DNA from: Bryobacterales bacterium
Lineage (GTDB): Bacteria > Acidobacteriota > Terriglobia > Bryobacterales > Bryobacteraceae
Length of the DNA: 50,157 nt
Reading direction: 5' to 3'
Assembly: GCA_003163855.1 (NCBI GenBank)
Contig: PLRJ01000238.1
Span: 9,867 to 60,023, forward strand
The notes under the pieces were generated by a model. That model was not told where the DNA came from, did no database searches, and saw nothing but the letters and a program-made list of their open reading frames with translations. The first letter of the stretch is position 1, and each line of letters begins with the position of its first letter. Both the position numbers and the translations under genes were made by a program. Below are positions 35,796 through 44,597 of this stretch, piece after piece.

Positions 35796-36598
35796 GCGCG
35801 ATGCTCCCGAATCCGCTTCGTACGGCGCACCATGATGACGAACCCCGCCGCCATCAAAAGGATGGTCAACGCGGCAGCTGCGCGTAACAACGCCAGAACC
35901 GTAAGATCATATTTCCCGGTAACGGCGTTGTACTTACAACAAAACAGAAGTATCTCGTCAACGGGTGAGCCGATCTTATGATTGGAAGCTTCCACTAAGG
36001 CCAGCTTTAAGTCCTTGGGCTCGTAAGTGATGCCATATAAGTAACGCGCAACCCTGCCTTCCGGCGTCAGCACCATGAAGCCCGCGCCATGAAAGAACAT
36101 CTTGGTGGCTGGATCGTAGCGGTAGTGATATCCCACCGCGTCGGCCACCATGCGAATATTTTTTTCGTTGCCGGTCAGGAAGTGCCAGCCGTCCATGGGC
36201 GAATTCGGAAGATAGGCGTTCACCACATTCATGCGTTTTTCGGCGCCTTCAGAGGGTTTCTCGTCTGGGTTGATACTGATGGCAATTACGTCGTAATCAT
36301 GTCCGGGGCGCAGGGTTAACTGACGCATGGCCGATACCATTCCATGAAGAATCTGGTCGCAAAGCGCAGGGCAGGTGTAGTAAACAAGCGCAAACACTAC
36401 GGGGCGGCCAGTCATCAAGCGGCCAAGCGTAGTCGGCCGTCCAAACTCGTCGGTGAACTGCGCTTGCAAGGGAACCTGTGCATTCAGGTTCTGAAAAATC
36501 CCTACTCCTTCCAGATACTTCGGACGGAGCGCCGCGGTATCGCCGCAGACAAGCACGCTAAACAAAAGTAGGCAGAGTAGTGAACGCAGTAGTTTCAT
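35792..36598 (-). CDS. SCO1/SenC copper chaperone with C-terminal membrane helix
   Basis: A 268-residue protein that delivers copper to the CuA site of subunit II. It begins with a signal peptide (LLRSLLCLLLFSVLVCGDTA). The thioredoxin-like domain carries the copper-binding CPALC motif (YYTCPALCDQILHG), and a histidine in FFHGAGFMVLTPEGR is the likely third ligand. Unlike many SCO proteins it ends in a second membrane helix (ALTILLMAAGFVIMVRRTKR). It overlaps subunit II by 4 bp, consistent with service to that subunit. Confidence 0.9.
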   Translation of the reverse strand: MKLLRSLLCLLLFSVLVCGDTAALRPKYLEGVGIFQNLNAQVPLQAQFTDEFGRPTTLGRLMTGRPVVFALVYYTCPALCDQILHGMVSAMRQLTLRPGHDYDVIAISINPDEKPSEGAEKRMNVVNAYLPNSPMDGWHFLTGNEKNIRMVADAVGYHYRYDPATKMFFHGAGFMVLTPEGRVARYLYGITYEPKDLKLALVEASNHKIGSPVDEILLFCCKYNAVTGKYDLTVLALLRAAAALTILLMAAGFVIMVRRTKRIREHRA

Positions 36599-37158
36599 TG
36601 ACGATCCGGCTCCGTTTTGTCTTCGAATCCAGTGCGCATGCTTCCTGCAACGGGCGCATAGTATTCATTCGGCGGGGCTGGCTTGCTGACCGGTAATCCG
36701 CGTTGCGCAATAATTTGCATGGCACGCTGAATCGGAATAGCGACAATCCCTTTATTGCGGTCGATCCAGTAGTAGTTTTCTAATTGCCCCTGCTGTATCT
36801 TCTGAAATTTCTCCAGAGCCTGGTATGGCTCGTTCACGTTTCGGGGTTCGGGCGGCAGTTTTGGAAGATACGGCAAAGTCCTGGCTGGATCTTTACCGCC
36901 GGTCCGGTGATATTTGAGGTAGGAGAAGAATGGATAGATCAAGATAATGACCATCCAAAGCGCGAGCAGGAGGCCCAGACCGACTCTGGCGATCGTCTTT
37001 GTATTCTCGTCGTCGGGCATGGCGAAGGTGTGCGGACTAACCGGTTCGCTAGGCTGGCCGGCCTCTTCAATGACATCCTGCACGCCGCGCTTGAATCCGA
37101 TAGCGCTCACTATAGTCAGGAAAATGCTGGTCCCTGGAAGGGTTTTATTGCGACTCAT
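36595..37158 (-). CDS. Membrane protein of the act-cox operon, function unknown
   Basis: A 187-residue protein between actF and sco. One clear membrane helix is VGLGLLLALWMVIILIYPFF (about 60-80). A C-terminal outside part has PARTLPYLPKLPPEPR, LENYYWIDRNKGIVAIPIQR and a proline-rich tail. YYWIDRNKGIVAIPIQRAM is a pattern I associate with small proteins in ACIII/oxidase clusters, but I cannot name the family. The first ~45 residues might not be translated; M46 (MPDDENTK) is another possible start. It overlaps actF by 14 bp and sco by 4 bp. A role in assembly or in linking the two complexes is inference. Confidence 0.75.
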   Translation of the reverse strand: MSRNKTLPGTSIFLTIVSAIGFKRGVQDVIEEAGQPSEPVSPHTFAMPDDENTKTIARVGLGLLLALWMVIILIYPFFSYLKYHRTGGKDPARTLPYLPKLPPEPRNVNEPYQALEKFQKIQQGQLENYYWIDRNKGIVAIPIQRAMQIIAQRGLPVSKPAPPNEYYAPVAGSMRTGFEDKTEPDRQ

Positions 37159-38323
37159 GAACTAGCGCCTCCTCAAGTCCTGGAGTGTTCAGCGGCAGCA
37201 AAGGCAATTTCGGAAGTTCCCGCAAGTAAGCCCAAAGCCAGATACCAGTCATTCCCAACGGGGTCAACACATCCATCCACTCAATTTGGAAACCTGACTT
37301 GTGATAGCCGGGCAAAACAATCCAAATGACGTCCCAGTAGCGCATGGCAAGGATGATGATTACCACGCCGCTGAGTAGGTATGGATTTCGTTTAAGGCTC
37401 CGGTTTAGCAGCAGCAACATAGGAATCAGAAAGTTGACCACGATGAGAGCCATGCCAAGATAGGCCCAAGTCGTCTTGGTTCTCGGAATGTAGTAATGAA
37501 TTTCAGAGGTAAGGTTTTCAGACCACACGATCAGGTACTGGCAGAATGCGAAATATGCCCATAGCATGAGGTTGGCGAAGAGCATCTTCCCCAGGTCATG
37601 GAAATGATCGGGCTTCAACACCGCCGACAGTGGTCCCCATCGATAGAGAATCGTCATCACCAGGATGAGAAAGCAAAGCGCCGTGAGTCCTTCGGCGGCA
37701 ATGAACATGAATCCCCACATGCTGGACGAAAAATCAATGTCAAGCGATTCAGCCCAATCTATTGCCGCAAAGGTGATGCTGAAAAGGTAAAGGATCAAAC
37801 CCGCCACGCTTATCTTTGCCAACCGGTTCTCCTGCGACGCAGGGTCGATGTCCTGATCGGCAGACAGTCTATTCAGAAAGTGTCCAAGCGATACCCAAAT
37901 CGCCAGATATAAGAGGGCACGAACGACAAAGAAAGCCGGATTTGTATAGCCTTGGCGATGGGTCAAAGTCTTGTTATGTTCGACTAAGTCGGGGTGGGCC
38001 CAGGCATAAAGATTGCCCATGCCGAACGCAATAGGAACAAATAGGACAGCCAGCAGGGGCAGGGTTCGAGTAGCGGCCTCCAACGGGCGACGGCTCACCA
38101 CGCCCCACGCTCCGCCTGTGAGGTATTGGATCATCAGAAACGCCATAGACCCGAGCGCCAATCCGATCAGCAGTAGATAGCCAACCAGATAGGAATGGAA
38201 GAATTCACCTGGATTGAAGAATGCGCCGACAACGGACACTGCTAAGATCGCCAAACCTGCGATTAGAAAAGGCCAGCGAATTCGCTCCCAATCGCGACTC
38301 AACTGGTAAGTGAGGGCGCTCAT
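37145..38323 (-). CDS. actF: Alternative complex III subunit ActF (quinol:cytochrome c oxidoreductase membrane subunit)
   Basis: A 392-residue integral membrane protein with about ten helices, related to the NrfD/PsrC family and to ActC. Characteristic parts are FFHSYLVGYLLLIGLALGSM, IDFSSSMWGFMFIAAEGLTA and AYFAFCQYLIVWSENL. With ActC it forms the membrane core of alternative complex III, which oxidises quinol in place of the bc1 complex. Its start overlaps actE by 4 bp. Confidence 0.9.
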   Translation of the reverse strand: MSALTYQLSRDWERIRWPFLIAGLAILAVSVVGAFFNPGEFFHSYLVGYLLLIGLALGSMAFLMIQYLTGGAWGVVSRRPLEAATRTLPLLAVLFVPIAFGMGNLYAWAHPDLVEHNKTLTHRQGYTNPAFFVVRALLYLAIWVSLGHFLNRLSADQDIDPASQENRLAKISVAGLILYLFSITFAAIDWAESLDIDFSSSMWGFMFIAAEGLTALCFLILVMTILYRWGPLSAVLKPDHFHDLGKMLFANLMLWAYFAFCQYLIVWSENLTSEIHYYIPRTKTTWAYLGMALIVVNFLIPMLLLLNRSLKRNPYLLSGVVIIILAMRYWDVIWIVLPGYHKSGFQIEWMDVLTPLGMTGIWLWAYLRELPKLPLLPLNTPGLEEALVHESQ

Positions 38324-38895
38324 CGCTGCGCCTCCAATTTGGTGCGCTCCGCCTCTGAAAGATCGTTCAATTTGGCGCCATGACTCAGTTCCAGTGCTCG
38401 GATATAAGAAACGATGGCCCAGCGGTCACGAGTGCTCTTTAGCTGATAGTTAAAAGCGGCCATCGCTCCATAGCCATTGCCAATCACTTGATAGATGTAC
38501 CCGGGTGGGGCATTTCGGATGCGTTCGCCATTCAGGTTGGCTGGCTGCTGAAATCCGCGGAGAGCAATCATGCCTCTGCCATAACCGTTCGCGCCGTGGC
38601 AAGGTGTGCAGTAGATGTTGTATCGGTTCTGACCTCTAGCTAAAAGTGCGCTGTCTACGTTGATCGGGAAGGTGGTGACGAACTTCCCATCTACGCTGCC
38701 CGTGTCCAGTGCCGGATCCAGATTGACTTCATCAATGGCGATAGTGCCGGCAGGCGTGGGCCGCGCAGATCGGCCATCAGGGTAGAACCAGCTTCGGGAG
38801 AGAGGCGAATATTTGGGCTGGACCTGCATATCCCGGCGACAAGCAGTTGTCATCAGGCAAACTGCAGCCAACGCGAGAAGCAACGCCTTATTCAC
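38320..38895 (-). CDS. actE: Alternative complex III subunit ActE (monoheme cytochrome c)
   Basis: About 191 residues from the GTG at 38893-38895, which overlaps the actD stop by 8 bp; the frame is open to 39120, but that would cover half of actD. A signal sequence (ALLLALAAVCLMTTAC) may be a lipoprotein signal, though the lipobox is weak. The heme site is YCTPCHGANGYG, and the axial Met is likely in GRGMIALRGF or GYGAMAAFNYQ. It receives electrons from the ActA/ActB side and passes them to the oxidase. Confidence 0.88.
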   Translation of the reverse strand: MNKALLLALAAVCLMTTACRRDMQVQPKYSPLSRSWFYPDGRSARPTPAGTIAIDEVNLDPALDTGSVDGKFVTTFPINVDSALLARGQNRYNIYCTPCHGANGYGRGMIALRGFQQPANLNGERIRNAPPGYIYQVIGNGYGAMAAFNYQLKSTRDRWAIVSYIRALELSHGAKLNDLSEAERTKLEAQR

Positions 38896-39424
38896 GATCC
38901 ACCTGCCAGACTTGCAAAGGATCGAGCGACTGGAGAAAGTGCGTTGTGTCGATTGTGTGATACTTGCCGTCGCACGCTTCAATGCACAGGAAGAAGCCAT
39001 CTGAAGAAGCACGCCGGAAGGCAGAAACGCGAAATAAGGGATGATACAGAGCCGGAAAGCCTTCGAAAAAGAGCGTGCCCAGTACTGTCGCGATGACGGC
39101 AAACAGAACCGCCATCTCAAACGTAATGACTACATAAGACTGCCAACTGTTGAGCGGCTTGCCACTTACGTCCAGCGGATATAAATCTGCCGCGATGAAA
39201 TATTGCAGATAGAAGCCGATGAACGCGCCGGCTACTCCAGAAGCGAAGACGATGGTCGACAGTAAGTCCCAACCGGAGATGAACTGATCGAGTTCCTTGA
39301 TCGGATAAGGCGAGTACGCCTCCATTCGCCGGTAGCCTGCCTCGCGTGCCGTTTTCGTTGCAGCCAAAAGCTGTGTTGGGCCAACGAACTCAGCCAAGAT
39401 TCCATACGGCTTCGGTTCAGTCAT
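38888..39424 (-). CDS. actD: Alternative complex III subunit ActD (DUF3341)
   Basis: A 178-residue protein: an N-terminal soluble part (YGILAEFVGPTQLLAATKTA; GYRRMEAYSPYPI) and two membrane helices (IVFASGVAGAFIGFYLQYFI; FEMAVLFAVIATVLGTLFFE). This is the standard ActD layout. It holds no cofactor in the known structures. Its ATG overlaps the actC stop by 4 bp. Confidence 0.9.
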   Translation of the reverse strand: MTEPKPYGILAEFVGPTQLLAATKTAREAGYRRMEAYSPYPIKELDQFISGWDLLSTIVFASGVAGAFIGFYLQYFIAADLYPLDVSGKPLNSWQSYVVITFEMAVLFAVIATVLGTLFFEGFPALYHPLFRVSAFRRASSDGFFLCIEACDGKYHTIDTTHFLQSLDPLQVWQVDRE

Positions 39425-40872
39425 TCAACAACTCCTCCGGCTGGTTTAGAGAAGGGCAGCAATCTTCTGACGCTGTGCAGCGAGACCATGGGCAGCATTC
39501 TTATGAGGAATAGAAAGACCACCAGGAAAAGACCGATCGAGCCATAGAGAAGCGCATTGTCTTCGGCCGTCGCTGAAAAGGTTGCCCAAGCCGCAGGAAT
39601 GAAGTCACGGCCAAGCGCTGTCACCATCAACATGTAGCGCTCCACCCACATGCCGAAAACAATCAGGAAACAGACGATGAAAAGCCGGGGCGTGTTCGTT
39701 CTGACGCTTTTGAACCAGAGCGACTGGGGCAGCAGCAACCCTAACGCGATAAAAGTCCAGAACGTCCACGCCGCCGGTCCCACGGCACGATTGTGGACCG
39801 TGTACATCTCAAATTGATCTCCGCCGTACCACGCTGTAAAAGGCTCAATCACGTATATGTATGCCAGCAGCACAGATGTAGTCAGAATCAGCTTTACCAG
39901 GTTGTCCAGGTGCCGTTCAGTAATGATGTCCTTCAACTGGAAATGCCGCCGCACGGGTATTGCCAGCATAGTGACCATGCTGATTCCCGCCATAATGGCG
40001 CCGATCACGAAATAAGGCGGGAAGTCGGTCGAATGCCAACCAGGAACCAGCGCTATCGCAAAGTCGAACGCGACCACGGTATGAACCGTGAACACCAGCG
40101 GAGTTAGTATTCCGGCAAGTAAAACGCTGGCTTTGTTGTGTAACCTCCAATGCCTTGATCCTCCGCGCCAACCCAGGGCGAGCAAGCCATAGCTGACGTA
40201 TTCGCCTTGGCTGCGCGCCTGATCGCGCATGGAAGCAAGATCCGGCAGCATATCCAAATACCAGAAAAGAATTGATGCGGCAGCATAGGTGCCGATACCA
40301 AACACGTCCCAAACCAAAGGGCTGCGGAAGTTCGGCTGAATGCTCATGGTATTGGGGTATGGAATCAGCCAGTAGAAGACCCATGCACGGCCCATGTGCA
40401 GCAGTGGAAACAAACTAGCGCAGGAGATACCCGCAAGCGTCACGCCCTCGGCCAGCCGGTTTAGCGAGTTCCGCCAATCCTGGTTTGTGACATGCAGAAT
40501 GGAAGAAAGCAGGCTTCCGCCAACGGCGATCTCAATCCACCAGACATAATTCGCAATCGGGAAAACCCAGGCATTCGGGATGTTGTTGCCCATTTTGCCC
40601 ACCCCGACATCCATCAGCACGCCAATGGCGCCCACCATCAGGAACAGCAAAGCCACCGCGAACAGAAACATGCAGAACCAGAATGTGGGCACATGAGGTC
40701 GCGTGACCATTTGCGTCACCTGCTGCGTCAGCCCTCTGGCCGTTACGCCGGCAACAATCAACGGCGGCTCACCTATCTCAGAAGGCTTTTGGGGACGAAC
40801 GGCATCACTCTGTGCCTCCTCCAGGCCAAGTGCTCCGTGCTCTTCCTGACCGGGCTTCATGCCTTCTCCCAC
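39421..40872 (-). CDS. actC: Alternative complex III subunit ActC (NrfD-like membrane protein)
   Basis: A 483-residue membrane protein with about ten helices of the NrfD/PsrC fold: FWFCMFLFAVALLFLMVGAI, YVWWIEIAVGGSLLSSILHV, PHFVIGAIMAGISMV-like region (PYFVIGAIMAGISMVTML) and FLIVFGMWVERYMLMVTALG. Quinol oxidation is placed at ActC, near the ActB iron-sulfur clusters, in known complexes. A charged cytoplasmic N-terminus of about 60 residues precedes the first helix. Its start overlaps actB by 16 bp. Confidence 0.93.
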   Translation of the reverse strand: MGEGMKPGQEEHGALGLEEAQSDAVRPQKPSEIGEPPLIVAGVTARGLTQQVTQMVTRPHVPTFWFCMFLFAVALLFLMVGAIGVLMDVGVGKMGNNIPNAWVFPIANYVWWIEIAVGGSLLSSILHVTNQDWRNSLNRLAEGVTLAGISCASLFPLLHMGRAWVFYWLIPYPNTMSIQPNFRSPLVWDVFGIGTYAAASILFWYLDMLPDLASMRDQARSQGEYVSYGLLALGWRGGSRHWRLHNKASVLLAGILTPLVFTVHTVVAFDFAIALVPGWHSTDFPPYFVIGAIMAGISMVTMLAIPVRRHFQLKDIITERHLDNLVKLILTTSVLLAYIYVIEPFTAWYGGDQFEMYTVHNRAVGPAAWTFWTFIALGLLLPQSLWFKSVRTNTPRLFIVCFLIVFGMWVERYMLMVTALGRDFIPAAWATFSATAEDNALLYGSIGLFLVVFLFLIRMLPMVSLHSVRRLLPFSKPAGGVVE

Positions 40873-43772
40873 TCGGGATTCGGATTTCGCAGTTCAGCCA
40901 GGTAAGTTGTGTGCGGCCTGGTGTTCAACTCAGCTAGCAATGAATAGTTCAACTTTTCTTGCTTCAGCCTTGAAACACGATTGGCGGGATTGTTCAAGTC
41001 TCCGAAGACGATCGCCTGGGTAGGGCAGGCTTGCTGGCATGCCGTTTTAATTTCACCGTCGCGGATAAAACGGTTTTCGTTGCGTGCTGTAATTTCCGTC
41101 TCGCGAATGCGCTGAACGCAGTAAGTGCATTTCTCCATCACGCCGCGGCTGCGCACGGTCACGTCGGGATTCTGCACCATCTTTAACTGCTCGGTATACC
41201 AATCGGCGTAAAGCAGCCAGTTGAAACGTCGAACCTTATAGGGACAGTTGTTTGAGCAATAACGGGTGCCGACACAGCGGTTGTAAACCATGTCGTTTAA
41301 TCCGTCGTAGCTGTGCACAGTTGCCTGCACGGGGCAGACCGACTCACAAGGCGCGTTCTCGCATTGCATGCAGGGCCTGGGCTGCGATAAGGCATGCGAT
41401 GGATTGTCTTCGTTTCCGACATAGTACGTATCCACTCGCAGCCAGTGCAGGTCGCGGCTAAACAGCTCCTGCTCCTTGCCAATCACCGGAATGTTATTCT
41501 CGGCCTGGCAGGAAATAACACACGTCGTACAGTTCACACACGCCGTAAGGTCAATCGTCATACCCCAGCTATAGCCGCTAAACTTCCAATGCGGATAGAG
41601 CGTTTCGTTGTACTGGGGGTCCGGGTGGGTTTCCTGGACTAAGCTTGCGTCTTTCCGATATTCATCTACCTTTCTCGAAACAATCTGGTCGCGTCCCTCA
41701 TCCCACTTCTGCATCTGTGTTGTCGCAAGCGGGTAGGTCTGGCCGGTAGATCGAACCTCTACTCCGTTGACATGCCAAAGATCGTCAGACGTGCGGATAC
41801 GGTACGCATCGAACCCGGCCTTGTTGCCGATCACGCCAGCCGCTGTTCTTCCATAGCCGAGGTGAACGGTAATGGTGTCGTCGGCCTGTCCTGGTGAGAT
41901 CCAGACAGATCCTTCTACGGACCGGCCCTGGCACTTCAATTCGACTATCTTCTGTGACTCTAACTTGAGGCGTGCAGCAGTGCCCGGGCTGACATGGACC
42001 GCATTGTCCCAGGTGAGCTTGGTAACCGGCTTGGGTAATTCCTGCAGCCAGGAATTAGTTGCATAGCGCCCGTCGTAAATATAAGGGTCAGCCTGAAACA
42101 CCAGGTCCAATCCTTTGCGGCCGGGCTGCGACAAAAAAGACGTGTCGAAGGGTTTTAAAGTCGGCGTGATCGGCGGAAGTGCCGAATTCTCAATCAGCCC
42201 GGTGCCGACCGACTTACGCCACCATTGGTTGAAGTTACTTGATTTTGAATTGACTTGCCAGTACTGTCTGACAATCGCCTCGCTCTTCCAGTTTGGAATA
42301 CGGCTAAAAAGATCGAGCATTTCAAGGTGCGAATGAGATAAATACAATGGGTCAATCAACGGTTGAAGAATGGTAATGGTGCCGTCAAACGCACGTGCAT
42401 CGCTCCAGGTTTCCAGGAAGTGGCTTTGTGGAACGTGCCAGTGTGTGACCCGCGACGTCTCGTCTGGATACAAGCTGTGGTGGATAGATAAGCCCACCTT
42501 CTCAAGCGCCTGTTCGAAACCGAGATCGGCGGGAGCGTTGTAAACGGGGTTGCCGCCAAGAATCAGCAGGAGCTGCACCTTGCCTGCGTTCATGTCGCCA
42601 ACCAGATCCTTTATCGAAGCAATCTGATCTTCAGGCTTCACCTCAATCGGTTCCGTATAGATAACGGTTTGCCCAACATTGCCAAGCTTTGCATTAATGG
42701 CATGGGCCAGCGCATGCAGAGCAGCAGGCTGATGATCTCCGACTAATACAGCGGAGCGTCCAGGATGCGATTGAAGGTCGGCGGCAAGCGACGGAATCCA
42801 CTTCGCGAAGCTTTGGTCCCCGGACGGGGTGATGCCGGGAACGCTGAGCGCCGCCGCTAATTCTGCCGCAAACCGGGCGATATCTGCGTAACGAAGTTGA
42901 ATCCGATGATCGGCTTTGCCGCCGGTTGCGGTCATCGAGCATTCGGCGACATAGAGTCGGTTCATCGTCGCATTCGCTCCGCGAACACGGCGGCCGGAAG
43001 CGAAATCACGCGCGTAGCGGGTATTCGTTTGGCCGCAAACTAGAAAGTCCGAATCGAGCGCCAGGATGACATCGGCATTGTTCAACTGGTAATAGGTGTT
43101 GACATACTCCCCGAATGCAATCTGCGAGCCAGCCCGCGAAGAATGCGGTCCTGCGGGGTCGAACTGATGCCACTTAGCTTCAGGAAGTTGGCTAAGCGCT
43201 TCCTTGATTTGCGAACCTAGCGTGGGGGAAATGACCGTTTCGGTCAGTATGCTCAAACCTAGTCCGTTAGCCGTCCGAATAGGCGCCATGGCCGCCTGAA
43301 AGGCCGACATGAATGCCTCCCACGAAGTGCTTTCTTCCTTGTGGACGATTTCTTTCGAGCGGTAAGGATCATAGAGGTCAAGCACACAGGCCTGCGCCAG
43401 AACACTGCTGGCTCCAAGACTCGCCGGGTGACTGGGGTTGCCCTCTATCTTAGTAGGCCGCCCTAAATGGCTTTCTACGATTACGCCTTGTGCAATACCA
43501 TTAACCAGGCTGGCCGTGGCGTAATACTTTGGAGTTCCCGGAATCACTTGTTCCGGCTCATGAACATACGGCATCAGGTATTGCGTTCCCGGCCGCGTGC
43601 AGCCGACGCCTGCCGCTAACGATAGGGAGGCGCCCATTAATTCCAGGAAACGACGCCGGGTTCCTTCGTTCGAGTCGGCGTCGTGGTCATTTTCGTGAGT
43701 GTGCTCTGCATCGGCTGTACGCGGCTGAGCCGATCGGATTTGCACAAAGGCCTTGCTATCGTGCTTGTTCAT
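40857..43772 (-). CDS. actB: Alternative complex III subunit ActB (molybdopterin-oxidoreductase-like with iron-sulfur domain)
   Basis: About 971 residues from the ATG at 43770-43772, which overlaps the actA stop by 4 bp (ATGA); a TTG six codons upstream is less likely. A Tat signal with lipobox follows (TRRRFLELMGASLSLAAGVGC). Residues about 60-700 resemble a molybdopterin oxidoreductase; in known ActB proteins this part binds no cofactor. The C-terminal part (about 735-900) has four cysteine groups: CVNCTTCVISC, CMQCENAPCESVCP, CVGTRYCSNNCP and CTYC...CQQACP. The third group shows three cysteines, fitting the known set of three 4Fe-4S and one 3Fe-4S cluster. Confidence 0.95.
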   Translation of the reverse strand: MNKHDSKAFVQIRSAQPRTADAEHTHENDHDADSNEGTRRRFLELMGASLSLAAGVGCTRPGTQYLMPYVHEPEQVIPGTPKYYATASLVNGIAQGVIVESHLGRPTKIEGNPSHPASLGASSVLAQACVLDLYDPYRSKEIVHKEESTSWEAFMSAFQAAMAPIRTANGLGLSILTETVISPTLGSQIKEALSQLPEAKWHQFDPAGPHSSRAGSQIAFGEYVNTYYQLNNADVILALDSDFLVCGQTNTRYARDFASGRRVRGANATMNRLYVAECSMTATGGKADHRIQLRYADIARFAAELAAALSVPGITPSGDQSFAKWIPSLAADLQSHPGRSAVLVGDHQPAALHALAHAINAKLGNVGQTVIYTEPIEVKPEDQIASIKDLVGDMNAGKVQLLLILGGNPVYNAPADLGFEQALEKVGLSIHHSLYPDETSRVTHWHVPQSHFLETWSDARAFDGTITILQPLIDPLYLSHSHLEMLDLFSRIPNWKSEAIVRQYWQVNSKSSNFNQWWRKSVGTGLIENSALPPITPTLKPFDTSFLSQPGRKGLDLVFQADPYIYDGRYATNSWLQELPKPVTKLTWDNAVHVSPGTAARLKLESQKIVELKCQGRSVEGSVWISPGQADDTITVHLGYGRTAAGVIGNKAGFDAYRIRTSDDLWHVNGVEVRSTGQTYPLATTQMQKWDEGRDQIVSRKVDEYRKDASLVQETHPDPQYNETLYPHWKFSGYSWGMTIDLTACVNCTTCVISCQAENNIPVIGKEQELFSRDLHWLRVDTYYVGNEDNPSHALSQPRPCMQCENAPCESVCPVQATVHSYDGLNDMVYNRCVGTRYCSNNCPYKVRRFNWLLYADWYTEQLKMVQNPDVTVRSRGVMEKCTYCVQRIRETEITARNENRFIRDGEIKTACQQACPTQAIVFGDLNNPANRVSRLKQEKLNYSLLAELNTRPHTTYLAELRNPNPEWEKA

Positions 43773-44419
43773 CGATGGCACACCGAACAACTGACCAGAC
43801 TTTGGATGTGATATTCGCGTACCAGCCTCTTGCCCATCTCCGCCTGATCAATCGGCGGCTTGTAGTTCATGTTGAACACCTCCGGCTCCGGCCGCACAGA
43901 CAACTCGGGATGGCGGTGACAATCCAGACACCACCTCATCGTGAGGCGGGCAGCTTGCCAGGTAAGCGGCATTTCGTCCACTCGGCCGTGACAGCTCGTG
44001 CAGCCAATACCTTTGTTGACATGAACGCTGTGATTGAAATAGACAAACTGAGGAAGTACATTCACCTTCGTCCACTCGATCGACCGATCAGTGCGGTAGC
44101 TTTCACGCACCGGAGCAAGCGCCGGGGAGGCCGCCCACAGTTGCGAGTGGCAATGCATGCAAGTGTCAGTGGGTGGTATGTTCGCGAAAGCCGAAGTCTC
44201 AACGGTGTCATGACAGAAGCGGCAATCGATTCCCAGGTCGCCCACATGGTGCTTGTGACTAAATTGCAGGGGTTGCTCGCGTGGCGATTGCTGCTGCATT
44301 TCGTAAGGTGAACGCACAACCAAGTACCCCATGCAAAGACCCAACGTGACGAGCCCGCCTATGCCCAAAAGCGCAAGCCGAAAGATGGTGTTCGCAATTG
44401 GGCGAAATGGTTCTATCAA
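43769..44419 (-). CDS. actA: Alternative complex III subunit ActA (pentaheme cytochrome c)
   Basis: A 216-residue membrane-anchored cytochrome starting at TTG 44419, with GAGGA five bases before it. One N-terminal helix (FRLALLGIGGLVTLGLCMGY) precedes five heme motifs: CRFCH, CMHCH, CTSCH, CLDCH and CSVCH. The last one is one residue from the C-terminus. It takes electrons from the iron-sulfur clusters of ActB and passes them to ActE. It is the first gene of the act-cox operon; its stop overlaps actB by 4 bp. Confidence 0.94.
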   Translation of the reverse strand: MIEPFRPIANTIFRLALLGIGGLVTLGLCMGYLVVRSPYEMQQQSPREQPLQFSHKHHVGDLGIDCRFCHDTVETSAFANIPPTDTCMHCHSQLWAASPALAPVRESYRTDRSIEWTKVNVLPQFVYFNHSVHVNKGIGCTSCHGRVDEMPLTWQAARLTMRWCLDCHRHPELSVRPEPEVFNMNYKPPIDQAEMGKRLVREYHIQSLVSCSVCHR

Positions 44420-44597
44420 GCCATTCCTCGATAGAAGTTGATGGCGTTCATGTCCCGTTGAGCTAAACCAGGTTCAGCCATTCGATCCCAAGAGGACTGG
44501 CTTCGTTTCCTCTTCATACCCTCGCAAACTTTCGTTGTTGTAAGTGCGAGCAACACAAAGTGCTGTATTGCCGCATCCGATAAAGCGAACTATATAG
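44420..44597. promoter_or_regulatory. Divergent control region of the act-cox and DUF362 operons
   Basis: This 178-bp gap must hold promoters for both operons. An inverted repeat, CTCGCA (44521-44526) and TGCGAG (44545-44550), lies in the middle. Facing right, TTGCCG (44568-44573), a 17-bp spacer and TATATA (44591-44596) look like a sigma-70 promoter, but the -10 box touches the annotated ATG, so transcription from it would begin inside the gene. I see no clear promoter for actA. Confidence 0.35.
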
